The notes under the pieces were generated by a model. That model was not told where the DNA came from. It worked only from the letters and a program-made list of their open reading frames with translations, and ran no database searches. 64,000 nucleotides of DNA from Pithys albifrons albifrons (Eukaryota; Chordata; Aves; Passeriformes; Thamnophilidae): the NCBI RefSeq assembly GCF_047495875.1, contig NC_092458.1, positions 5,043,939 to 5,107,938 on the forward strand. Reading direction: 5' to 3'. Of the stretch, positions 23,960-34,890 are shown piece by piece (the stretch's first letter is position 1; the number at the start of each line of letters is the position of its first letter). Both the position numbers and the translations under genes were made by a program.

Positions 23960-24280
23960 CCACCACTTAAAATATAAATAAATACATAAAAAATTCAACC
24001 AGATTTTGTTTTTTCCTAGTTCCTACATTCCATCAAAGGGAGGCAGGAAGGGTCTGTCTGTTTCATCTTGAAGAATACGATTTATTCCCTCTGTTCTAAG
24101 GGAGGAGAGCATAGGCTGTCTTTCTCTGGAGCTGTTCAGTACCTCTCACAAGGCTGTTAACTTTTCCAGGCAAATGGTTGTTTTTCATCAGGACTATTCT
24201 GTGCTGCTTAGCTTACCCGTGCTGGGTCAGGCTGGGGACGTGGGGGAGGGAGGGCACTCCTTGTAAACCAGCTTTCATGG

Positions 24281-24750
24281 GAATCATAGAATCATAGAAT
24301 GGGTTGGGTTGGAAGGGACCTTAAAGATTATCTAGTTCCTAGCCCCTGCCATGATCAGGGATGCCAGCCATAGACCAGGTTGCTCAAAGCCCCGTGTAAG
24401 GTGGCCTTGTACACTGCCAGGGATGGGGCATCCACAGCTTCTCTGAGTGACAAGTTCCAGTGCCTCATCACCCTCATTGTAAAGAACTTCTCCCTAATAT
24501 CTAATCTAAACCTATCATCTTTCAATTTAAAGTCATTCTCTCTTGCCCTATTACTACACACCCCTGTAAAAAGTCCCTCTCCAGCTCTCCTGTAATCCTA
24601 CTTCAGGTACTAGAAGGCTGCAAGAAGGTCTCCCCAGACCCTTCTCCAGGCTAAACATCCCCAATTCTCCTGTCCTGTCATCGTAAGAGAGGTTCTCCAG
24701 CCCTCCAATCATCTTCATGGGCCTTGTCTGGACTACTCTTTCAACAGAAC
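24281..24750 (-). mobile_element. 5'-truncated CR1 LINE, inverted
   Basis: The left end, GAATCATAGAATCATAGAAT at 24281, is the reverse complement of the CR1 3' octamer tail. It is followed by GGGTTGGGTTGGAAGGGACC, the diagnostic avian CR1 3'-UTR. Reading the minus strand, 24355-24561 gives a 68-codon frame matching the end of CR1 ORF2 (R-x-x-I-R-x-x-FFT-x-RV-x-x-HWN, then an EAVDAPSL-like block before the stop). That is the conserved tail after the reverse-transcriptase domain. Upstream sequence to about 24750 corresponds to the preceding ORF2 part but has frameshifts. The copy is about 470 bp and lacks the endonuclease and catalytic reverse-transcriptase parts, so it is inactive. Confidence 0.92.
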
Positions 24751-27474
24751 CAAATTAAAAACACACATAAGTAATTTTTCTCACGTGTTGGTAAGGAAAC
24801 AGGTAGGTGACAGTGTAGTATCATGTGTAGTGGATATTCTACAGCCTTTGACAAACATTTATAATAAAAGCAGTACTATGAGATAGGACACTTAAACAGG
24901 TATCTCCACAACTTGAATCTCACTTTTTATACCTCTGGTACTCGAAGCACACATTTTCAAAGGCACTTGTGCTCTCATTCCCTCTGGAACACAACCCAAA
25001 AATCTGGAGTGAAGGGCACTGGGACTGTACCTCTGGTGGCCAGGTCAAGCACAGCAGTCTCTGCACACACATTTGTAGGGACAACTTGAGAAACCACTTC
25101 ATTAAGACAGTTTGCACAAGACAGCTATGGCCTAGACCATAGTTCTCATTACTGTGCAAATTAAGTCTATGCATTAAGCGAAATGCTTGCTGTGCATAAG
25201 AAACCATGTCCTTGCACTCTGTCATAGCTTGCAACACAAATATGTTTTCATCATTTAAAATTCCCTGCTCAAATAAGTAATGCTCATGCATGGAACTACT
25301 GGATTCTTTTTCCAGCCTGACACTCCAAGTGCAGTGTTTACAGAGTGGGCAACCAGCAGATACTGAAGACATTAAAAAAAAAAAAAAAAAAAAACCAAAA
25401 CATCTTATGTATATATATTTAAGAATTAATTACAATAAATTTGTTATATTCATGCAGATTTACAGAGTTAGTAAAGGTAAACAGTTTTATAATATATAGG
25501 TATAAATTATCGTGTAAAAGGGATCTTGGAACCACATTAATAATAAATATATTTCTTGCTTCCTACATAAGCAGATATTGTAATTCTACGGTGCTCATGT
25601 GCTACCTAAAATAATAATTCATAGTCAGAGTACTCATTTGTCTACAGAGTTTTCTGGTTTTGTATTCTGAATGCCACTTCAATGGTAAACATTTAATTAT
25701 TTAAGGTAAATAAGGAAGAAACTATTCTCTTAAGCTGTTGGGCAGGGTTATAGTCAACCTGAAGTATCTGTCTTTGGTGGACAGGATTGCCTTCTGGAGC
25801 CACCCAGAGAACCCCACCTGCCCACAGCCCTGGCCTCACCTGCTGCAGAGGAATGGGAGGCTGGATCCCCCTGCTTGCTTCATTCCTTGCTACTTAGATC
25901 ATTTGTTTGTATACATGATACTTTAACCTAAAAACCACCTCAGAAGCAGACCATTGAGAATCATGATATCTGATAGTTGCTTAGTGTAATCACATATGAC
26001 ACAGAATTTCATTATTTTGAGTGTGAGATTTCTTTAAGGTGAATGTACAAGTAGTATTGAAGGATTACTGTCAATTCAATTTGTAAAAAAAGGTTTCTCC
26101 TTCCATGGAGATTTTTGCAGCATGTTCTAGTTTAAACTTCCCAATGCACATCATATAAATATCATTATATTAAAATTATGTCACTTTAGTTATCAAGGAC
26201 TATTTTCATGTGCACATATTCTAAGTAATCACGTGTCATTTTTTAAAATCAATTTTCAATGAACTCAGATGTGGGTAAAGTTCTTCAAATCTTATTCACT
26301 GGAAAAGTGAGACCATGAAAAAGAAAATAAAAAATTAGTTATGAGATGTAATTAATAGTCAAAATGTTTGCCTTTGGTCTAAGAAAAAATGCATATTTAG
26401 TTTGGAAAAAAGTTATTGATAAATGGAATTGTAATGGGCTGAAAGTTTGGATAAAATAGTTCTTATCTCTAAAGCACAGATGTGTAATAGATGAGTGAGA
26501 ACCTCTCCAAGGGTTCATAGGGAGCCCAGAAAGATGCAAACATAGACATGCAATGTAGCCTTTTATGTGTCTTCTGCTTATTTCCTACATCTTGAATAAT
26601 ATTAATTTAGATTTAAATATGGATATTCAAAACAATTTTCAGAAGGCAAATAAAGAGTTCCGTAATTTATCTGCTTGCAGAAGGAGGAACAATCTGATTC
26701 TTTTTCTCCTATGCAGTAAGCTAGATGGCACAGATTATTTACACTTCCAGAATTTCTCTGACATTGTATTTCTTTCATTCTTTCTCACTCAGACTCACAT
26801 TAACCTCCAGCTCTGCATATAGACATGTGCAAATATATACATATAAATTTATATTAGCTTATACTTTTCAGATGCCTTTTAGTTCCCATGAAAAAATGCT
26901 CAACTACTAAAAATAGGTTTTGGATGCCTGACATATTTTATTATCAATGATGAATTTTTTTGCCTGTGATCATAAGAGTCATAAGAAACCAAGTAATAGA
27001 ACCCGTGAAAGAGATTGGCCTTGCACTTGGGCTCCTACTTCTTTTGTTTATTGTGCAACATACCTGAGAAATGTGAAGTAGCTTCTCTGCCTATTACATT
27101 ATCTGTGATAGTTAATACTTTCTCTAGAAGGAGGAACAGCCTGATTTTTTTTTCCATCAAGGTTTTTTTAAAAAGGAAAAAATAATACGTTGATATCCAA
27201 GAATTTCAATTTCAAGCAAATATTACTAAACCTGAGTGAACGCTGAAACAACTCTGGTTTGATTCCCTCAAAATGAAGGTTCTAATGCTTTCTTGTTCCA
27301 CACTTTGGGGCCAGTACAACATGAGCATGCCCCCCACCCCTCTTTCCCCATCAGTATCTCCAGATATTAGAGCTAGCAGAGTCCCTTAGGCTGCACTCAG
27401 AGGAAAGTCCCAGTGGCTGCTCCAGCCTCAGGTCTGGGTAACACGCACAGGCAGACAGTACAAGCAGTTAGGAC
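24751..27474. other. Mostly unique sequence, no confirmed gene
   Basis: Contains the uncertain minus-strand open frame at 24920-25372 (listed separately) and an A21 run at 25374-25394. From 25400 to 27200 the DNA is very AT-rich with no recognised element. Confidence 0.5.
24920..25372 (-). CDS. 150-codon open frame of unknown status
   Basis: The frame starts at ATG 25370-25372 and ends at a stop at 24920. On the minus strand it is preceded by about 21 T residues and then AATGTCTTCAG, which is also a convincing splice acceptor (long polypyrimidine tract plus AG, ending about 25363). Two possible donors, AGGTATAA and AGGTACAG, lie near its far end, so it could be an internal exon rather than a one-exon gene. 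The predicted protein has two early Cys-x-x-Cys-like pairs, a balanced composition and no transmembrane run, and it matches no family I can name. By chance a few frames of this size are expected in 64 kb, and the other long ones here fall in GC-richer or LTR sequence; this one does not. I treat it as hypothetical and more likely non-coding than coding. Confidence 0.15.
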   Translation of the reverse strand: MSSVSAGCPLCKHCTWSVRLEKESSSSMHEHYLFEQGILNDENIFVLQAMTECKDMVSYAQQAFRLMHRLNLHSNENYGLGHSCLVQTVLMKWFLKLSLQMCVQRLLCLTWPPEVQSQCPSLQIFGLCSRGNESTSAFENVCFEYQRYKK

Positions 27475-27932
27475 TGTTGTGGAGGTTTGGCCTCAACCCC
27501 TGCATTGCACAGACCCACATTAGGAGCTAAACAGGCTGCCAAGGTCAGCCTGCCAAGGTCAGCCTGCCTTTGGAGCAGCCAGAAGGAGAGGTAAACAACG
27601 CCAGACTCCTTGTAAACAGCATCAGGCTGTCACCAGAGGTGGGCTGCCCAGCGCGTGGACACCTTTTGGAGCTGGCCTTCAGCCAATGGGAAAAGTCCCT
27701 CAGGTCATGATCAAAGCCCAGGGACCTATCCCAAGCCACCCCAGTTGGCCTGTACCCCCTCAAAACCCTATATAACCTGTTTACCCTCCCAATAAAGTTA
27801 TGCTGAACATTCTTTTAACCTTTGGAGCCTGGAGTTTTATCTCTGTGAGAAGATATTCAGGTATCCAGATACTGAAACCCGGGGTCACGTCGGGGTTGGG
27901 CAGGCTGGGACACAGAAAAACCTCTCGCTACA
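27475..27932 (+). mobile_element. LTR with compact TATA/AATAAA, ERVK/alpha-like
   Basis: The plus strand shows an LTR promoter layout: CCAAT at 27683-27687, TATATAA at 27769-27775 and AATAAA at 27791-27796. The last two are only about 20 bp apart, so the polyadenylation signal lies next to the expected cap site, as in avian leukosis-type retroviruses with a short R. A U5-like segment with GGAGCCTGGAGTTTTATCTCTGTGAG and CCCGGGGTCACGTCGGGG follows, ending near CTCGCTACA (27932). The 5' boundary is uncertain; TGTTGTGG at 27475 is the best TG start, but I could not find a matching target duplication. A 14-bp unit is tandemly duplicated at 27537-27564. No internal viral region follows. The 164-codon frame at 27800-28294 begins inside U5 and runs into unique DNA, so I do not call it a gene. 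Confidence 0.6.
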
Positions 27933-30900
27933 GCAAAATAGCTCAGCTTTTTCCCTACATAGGACAGTTTATGTCTGCCCAGGTCTTTGTTTGTGGTTTC
28001 CCCACAGGCAGTCTGGAACTCCTCAGGACCTGCCTCCAGGGATGCTGCTTAATCCTTCCCACTGGAAGGAGAATTGCAAGTCAGAGCAAGACTTCGCAGC
28101 TCAGCAGTGGGATGCTCATGCATGCTCAGACCACCAGGCTAGCCCTGCTTTCATATTCCACCCAGTGGTTACAAAGCCAAGTGCTATTCCAAGCCAGAAT
28201 CAGCAGGACACAGCCCAGTTTGGTCACTCTGTTTCTGGCCCAGTCAGTTCTTCCCTCTCCCCTTACAGTGTCACAGCTGCAGCCACAGCAATGAGATGAC
28301 ACTGTGGATTCTGTGGGACCTCAGGTGACTTGAGAAATAATACACAGATGAGGGGCTGAGAGGTAGAAGGTCCTTTTAAAAATGAAGAACAGTTTATTCC
28401 TGTGTCTCAAGAAGAAATGACTGGATGGTCTAATCCAATAGCTGGCACAGGTTACACCATTGCATAGCAGACCTGAATCTTCCTCACATCTCCAAGTGAA
28501 AAAGTTCAAACACCAGATGCCAGAAAGTACTCTACCCACAATTACTTAATAAGATTCCCAGAAGAATTCTTATTCCTTTCTGTAAAAAGACTCTTCCATT
28601 TCATATCTAGTATTTAAATATTGATTCCTCCAGAGAAAGAAGCCAAATGTCACTCTAATCCCGTCAACCTGGTTCTTGCTGAGGAAGAAGGAGAGCTACA
28701 TCCCTCCAACACCAGAAATCACTCCAAAATTTTCTATGGCAGAATGATAGGGATCCATTCCAAATGTGATGATAGTACCAGATAGTCCTGATCTTTTTCA
28801 CACCCAAGACCTGACTTAAAGACTATACTATATTAAAAAGGCAATATTTCAACAGCCTCACCACCAGGAAGAGCCATCACTCTGCTGCAGAATCAGTGCC
28901 TGAGCAATGGGCAGTGCAAACACACTGAGGTAGGGGGAGCCATTTGTGCCCTCTGTGGCTGCTCCCTGATCTTGTCTACCACATGATGTCTTGGAAAAGA
29001 CAGGAGCAGGGAGCAGAATGAAAAATATTCATGCCTTCCCTGTATTTCACTGACAACTGATGAGACATATGCTGCAAACACATTAAACCTACAGACAAGG
29101 TGGGTGGAATAATGTCTATTCTGTCCTTCACAAGAGAAAAAGACAGCTGCTGAAAGCAGAGGTGCATATGTGCATAACTGGGAGCAAGAAAAATTAGATT
29201 TAAGAAAAGTAGGTGCTTTCAGGCTGCGGAAGCATCTTTGATAATCTGAGTTCTGGATACAGAAAATTAAAATGGCATCTGACTTCCCCGGAATAAATTC
29301 CTTTGTGTGTCTAGCTATAAAGCACAAATGGTGTAACTTGTCACTAAAAAGAGGATAAAAGTCATAAGTTTAAAAAAGCAACACTGTTTTCAAAAATTCA
29401 GTTTCAAGTATAATTTTGGGTTTGTAGACAGATAAAATATGTTTTTAACACATTTCTTGACATATGCTTATTCATATGGCATCAAAGGGAACAGAAGACT
29501 AGGTGGATATTGAGTTCTGCTATAAATACAGCTTGTCAGAGCATGAACTAATATAGACTTTTTTTTATGAAAAGACATGTAGGGTTAATTCACCATGCAA
29601 GACTCACACCTCCTTGAATAAAACAGTAAAATCCTACTTGTCCACTTAAATAAGATACTCTCTGGTCTCATGAAGAGGCTGAATGTTTCTCTATAAGCAT
29701 GTTATTGGGGGGAAACATCCACTGATGAAGATCAGTGCCTTCTAAATTGAGCAGTGATATTTGTTTCTGAAAAGCAAGTAAGCATGGACAATTTTTAACA
29801 TAAGATCCTATTTATAGTTCTATCTATTGTTTCTAACGTCCAGTGTAGGGTTCTCCTGGGTATTAAAAGCATCAGAAAGTAGTAGAAGTTATTATTTTGG
29901 CCTTTTTTAGAATTAAAAATTCTTCCTACCTTTTATTGAGAAGTTTTTGTTATTTTTTTCTTTACTGGAGGAAGTCAGCCACCCAAAACAAACTTACTGA
30001 TTCAAAAGCAAAACTACTCATAAAAAGCTTTCCAAAGATTCTCTGGTAATATTCAAATGGCCAGTGAGGTAAACAAAAGAAAAGAAAATAACCTCTCATA
30101 TTATTTCCTGTATTTCCTATCCTACTATTTCCCTATGGCATCACCCTCCTTCTACAGTCAGTGTTAGCTATAAACCTTTATTAATTTTAATTACTGACAC
30201 TTTGAAGGATAGTTTAACACTCTGTATCCCCAATTTCCTTGTCACATTATTATTTCTTCCAATAATCCTTTAATTTACAGGTGCCCTCAGAACTACTTGA
30301 TAATTAAAAAAGATTTAAGAGATATAAACATTAAGTACTCTTTTACAACCAGACAAAACCAATTTAAAAGTTTGAAACTTTCTTCTGTATGTAACTTGCC
30401 TGCCTCTTCACTGTCTGGGAACCCAGGACTCAAGAAAACTGAATTCCCAAAGTGTGAATAACTTCAGTCAATTGGTAGAAATATGAATAGACAATGGATG
30501 AAATTAATTTCTCCAGTCTCAGCCCAAATCCTCATGGCCACATATTCCTGCTGTTCTTCAGAATAACAGGATGGAGGAGAAATGCCAAGGATGCAAAGAC
30601 CAGGGACCATCAGGGCAGAATCAGGGCTTTGGTCCTAACTCTCCAGAGGATGCATCTGCTATCACAGATAGAGCTCAGTAGAAGTTATTTTCTTTTCTTG
30701 TCCTTCTCACCCTCCAATCAAATTAGAAGTGATTTTTCAATTTCGTCTGTTATAGCCTTTCTTGCATCACAAAACTCAGACTGTCACTGTGCAGCGAATC
30801 CATCCTAGGAAAAAAATGTGGTCAAAGCTCAAGAAATACAACTTGAAAGCGCAGCTGCAATGCCTCACTGCAGCTTTGATTCAACCTTCTCCAGTTTCCA

Positions 30901-32216
30901 TTTTTGCCCTGCATGCCTGGCTTTCCAATCATCTGCCTCTTCTGTGATGCACATCTCCCAAAAGAGTTCCTGGTCTGCAGAAGAGATGTAACAACTGAGA
31001 GTGTAAATGCATGGGGGAAAAAGAGTACAAGATGAAGCAAAATTAAATCCCACAAGACCCCAGGGAAGTGCATCAATAGAAATACTTCATCTTTTTATCT
31101 AAAATAGGTTTGCTTTGGGACTTTTTTTCTAGTATCAAATTTCTGAGCTATGCAGATGCTCTTCATGCAGTTTATACCATTTAATATTTTGTCTTCCTTT
31201 AAAAAGCAACACTTTACTGGAAAATAGTACAGCACCCTTAGATTGAGCCTCTACAGAGAAGCCACAGCCGCTTTTGTGTGACTAATACTGTTTGGATATA
31301 GTGGGAAAATCAGGACCAAAAAGGAATTTTATTCTTTTTTTCTCTAAAAGTGTCTGTGCAAACTATTCACTTTATTATAGCCATCTGCTCCTAGTGTGTA
31401 TTCAGTAGTAGCATCTGTTTGTTTTATTGCCTGAAACATACTTTTCTTACCTTTACTACTTCTTGTTAGCACTGCAGAGTCCATTATGTTACGTGGGAGT
31501 GATATGATTTTTAATTGATCTTGCACATCACAAACAGAATTAAGGCCCAGATAAGTATATTATTATTAGGCAACTGTGAATATGAAGTAAAGCATCCTCT
31601 CAGGAAGATGACTTTCACCTTCTCAAAACAAGTGTGCAAGGGTGGAGGATTAAAGAATAAAAAACATTATTTCATTTAGGAATTGAGTAGATGAGGTTTC
31701 TCATTACTGAAAATTATCACAAATTCCCCACGACACCACTTTCATAGTCATTTTTTAGAGTGGAACTTTGAAAGGTAAATGACCCACTGTTGCTAAAAAA
31801 AGATCTTTTCAATTTGTAATTGAGAGTCAGGGGCTCAGATGTCAAGAAAGTCTTTGTGGGAGCTTCCTGCTGCCCATATGAGGTTTGTTTAGCAGGTAAG
31901 TCTCCGTTATTATTTTCAAGCAACAAATTTATTTTTTCCCCTGTCATAAACTCTTCCTTTTTTATATTGAAGAAGTAACAGAATTTTTAGATAGCCTTCC
32001 TGTAATTATAATGCAAAACTGGTTCTGCTATTAATTCTTAGTGATCTGTAGTGTAGGAATGGAGTTCTTACATCAATTGGTGTGGAACTCCAAACTTTTA
32101 TCATGGCCAGACAGATTGAGGAGAACTTGTGTCCTTCAACAAAGTCTGGCCAGAGAATATACTAGTACTTCCTATTCTGTTCCTACATTTTATATCAGCA
32201 TAATTCCCCTGGTCTC
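27933..32216. other. Unique sequence, no gene seen
   Basis: 27933-28310 is richer in G+C than its surroundings but has no recognised domain or repeat. The rest is ordinary AT-rich DNA. The 144-codon minus frame at 28893-29327 and the 104-codon plus frame at 30494-30808 have no family resemblance that I recognise. Confidence 0.5.
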
Positions 32217-32796
32217 TGATGCCAAAGGGGTTTTTGTTCTGATTTTCACATTTTGTAGACTTTAGGAACACAGTAGTTGTAGATTTTTAGAGGGTTAATA
32301 TTTCTAACAGTTTAAGTTTAATGCTTTTCTATCACTACCCCTGTCCCAGGACAGGGAGCTCAAATTCCTTTAGTTAATTAATCTTGTTTAGACTCCTTTC
32401 CAAGGTAGAGCTGAAGGATATCAGAAGGCCTACAGAATGAAACATAAACACAGGTCAGAGTGACCCAAAAGCCAGAACTGGATGAACTCAAAGAGACCTT
32501 TGTGTGCCTGAAGAAGAAGAGTTGATGAAGACAGAGGGTCTTGATGACCCCAGACCCAGTTCCAGGGGGTTGGACCAGGGGTGAGACTAGGGCTGGACTG
32601 AGAAATGTGTAAAGCAATGATTGGAGGGATCTTATTAAAAAAGCCATGGAAACAAGAACTGGGACACATGCATGTCATCCTGTATTCCTGTGGGCTGTAG
32701 GCCCTGTGTTATTAAAGGACCTTTACTTTTTATCTTACCCTACACTAACGTGGCTCGAAGTCCTGTTTTTGGGGGGAAGGGTCATTCACGGCATCA
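32217..32796 (+). mobile_element. Complete solo LTR (TGATGCC family, copy B), TSD TCTC
   Basis: This 580-bp element has the same TGATGCC...GGCATCA termini and the same orientation as 14305-14885, and differs by about 14 substitutions and two short indels. It is flanked by TCTC on both sides (32213-32216, 32797-32800). The different TSD shows an independent insertion rather than a segmental duplication or the second LTR of one provirus. The ATTAAA polyadenylation signal is kept (about 32711-32716). The TATA box of copy A reads TTAAAAAA here (about 32635-32642), so its promoter is probably weakened. The minus-strand frames 32378-32647 and 32430-32678 mirror those in copy A and are only by-products. 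Confidence 0.93.
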
Positions 32797-34452
32797 TCTC
32801 AATGCAATAACAAAGGCTTTCCTTCAAAAAAAGGAAATTAAACTTCCCACTTTTAAATGTGATGATCTTCATACTTTGCATAATTCTGTTGAAACTTAGA
32901 CTAAAGCAGTGATGACCATGCATTAAGGGGCATTGTCAATAGCCTAATTTCAAACATGTCGTTTTTCTGTACTATACATATTTGGATTTTTTACTAGTTT
33001 TGGTTTTGCTTTTTTTTTTATGTCAATTACTGATATATGAAGCCATTCTTTAATTTATCAAGACTGGTGCTGTCTTGAAACACAAACTTGAAAAGTCTTT
33101 TCAGTCAAAACAAAAATATTTGAAAGCTCATTTTTCATCATCATTTCTGATTAGTTTGAAATCTTTGCACTCTTTTGCCAAGAAATAATTTTTCCTTTCT
33201 GATGGGGTTGCTATCAAGGAACAGCCAAGAAATTCTGAACACTGAAATCTGCTAGTGAAGTACAAGAATGCAAGACTATAAAGCCCAGATATTTTCCTTG
33301 CACTGTTTCAGAGTCAGGCACACGATAATAATACAGGAGGTTTATTTCACATGAGTAAGCAGCAAGTGTTACAAAGTCCCCCTCCTCTCGTGGTCGCAGA
33401 ACTCATTATCTCCTGGGCTGCCTGTGGCAGGCTGTCCCTGGGCTGTGCTCACAGAGATGTAATAGCTCCATGTACACACAATGATAGCTTTAGGCTTAAA
33501 ATGGATGAGATTTTCAGGAACATAAAGTTCTTGGAAAAATAGGGCATGATCTTTGCAGTCATGGGGAAACATAGTCAGTACCTTGCAATAACTTGCTAAT
33601 TGCCCTGAGTAAAGTAATTTGTTTTATCTGTCTGCCACTTGATTTCCTGCAAAGTGCAAAAAAACTATTATGGGATTTTCCTAAAACTAATTACTACTAT
33701 TTTATCACAAAGGCTGCTGAAGCGTAATCCTCTCACTTTCTGTGCTTCTCTTACTCACTATGCTTCCTCTTCCTTCATCCTGAATTTAAAATCTTGTAGA
33801 AAGTCAAGAAGTGCTTTAATCATCCAGTGTTGTAATAGATCCTGCTGATATTCAGCCTCACACTGTAATAATATGGAGTGATGGCACAGTACATCAGTGT
33901 AAACTCTAGCAAGCTGCATACAGCACTGCTTATTTGTTCATAGGAAACCTGCACCCCACAACGTGTGAGATGTGCTGCTCCACAGAAAGTGAGTGGTACT
34001 CACTCCTGAATGACAAGCTAAGCAGAGAGTAATTTGTTTCCCTCTTTTTCAACTTAGGCATGCAGGAACTCATAAGAATTTGTTTTAAATACTGATGATT
34101 CAGTGACTAGATATGACAGCTTATGCTGGTATTAATGCAATATCTGGCTTATAATCAAAATTTGTTAGAAACCCTGAAATATCTCATTTTTATCATTAGA
34201 TTAGGTTAAGATACCTCATTAGAATGGTTGGAAACTTGTCTTTGATGGAAATTATTATTCTTTTGAAGTGAATGACACTGCCTGAATGTGTTCTGTCACA
34301 TCTTGATAGTTAATTAAATTTATTTTATCAGAATAGTCAACCACACAAAATGCAAGTCATTAAAGAATGCATTTGACAAAAAAAATAAATGTATCAGACT
34401 CTCATTGACATGATGTACAGACACTATCAACATTTCTCACTCAATATGAGCA
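32797..34452. other. Unique sequence, no gene seen
   Basis: No repeat or gene recognised. Frames at 33351-33542 and 33369-33572 overlap on opposite strands and are not supported. Confidence 0.55.
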
Positions 34453-34890
34453 TGTGCTGGTTTAAAGGTGAACCAGCAGGGGAAATGAACTCACCACGAG
34501 AGAGATTATAAGTCAGACCTAAAATTTAATAATAATATTACAATAACAACACTGACACACCAGGGAAATTGCTTTCAACTCACAAAACCCCAGCAGTATA
34601 ACCCAGTGTCCTGGGGCACAAACCCAAGGGGGTTTGTTTGCCCTTGTGCTGAGACCCCTGTGGTTCCCCCAAGTCCAGAGCAAAAGGAAAAGAAAAACCT
34701 GTTGGTGCAGGCGAGGGCTGTGGTCTGGGCAAGAGCGCCCCCCTCAGGCTGGGTGTGAAGGTGATAATGGCTCCCTGGGCAGCTGCTGCTAATGGCCCAT
34801 TGTCCTTGGGTTTTGAATAGAGGGGGTAGAATACACAGCTTTGATCACCCCCACACAGGGTTAGCTGGTCCCTCCTGCTGAACTAGGACA
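34453..34890 (-). mobile_element. Complete solo LTR, minus strand, TSD GAGCA
   Basis: The element spans 438 bp between perfect GAGCA pentamers (34448-34452 and 34891-34895). On the minus strand it starts TGTCCTAGTTCAGCAGG and ends AACCAGCACA, i.e. TG...CA. The first ~28 and last ~20 bases are partly inverted repeats of each other, and the plus-strand left end itself holds a small GCTGGTT/AACCAGC hairpin. An ATTAAA signal on the minus strand (34525-34530 on plus) lies about 75 bp from the 3' end, which fixes the orientation. The 5-bp TSD suggests an ERVL-type element. The middle is GC-richer than the surrounding DNA. Neither flank carries internal viral sequence, so it is a solo LTR. Confidence 0.87.

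Noticed and set aside
25374..25394. A21 run as the tail of a plus-strand processed pseudogene
   Set aside because: No AATAAA-type signal lies 10-30 bases upstream, and the preceding plus-strand sequence shows no gene resemblance or flanking duplication.
27800..28294. 164-codon plus-strand open frame, the longest on that strand
   Set aside because: Its first third is the U5 part of an LTR and the rest has no domain, homology or splice context that I recognise.
14305..32796. One provirus with two LTRs flanking a 17-kb interior
   Set aside because: Each LTR has its own 4-bp TSD and the interior holds unique DNA and a CR1 tail, not viral genes.
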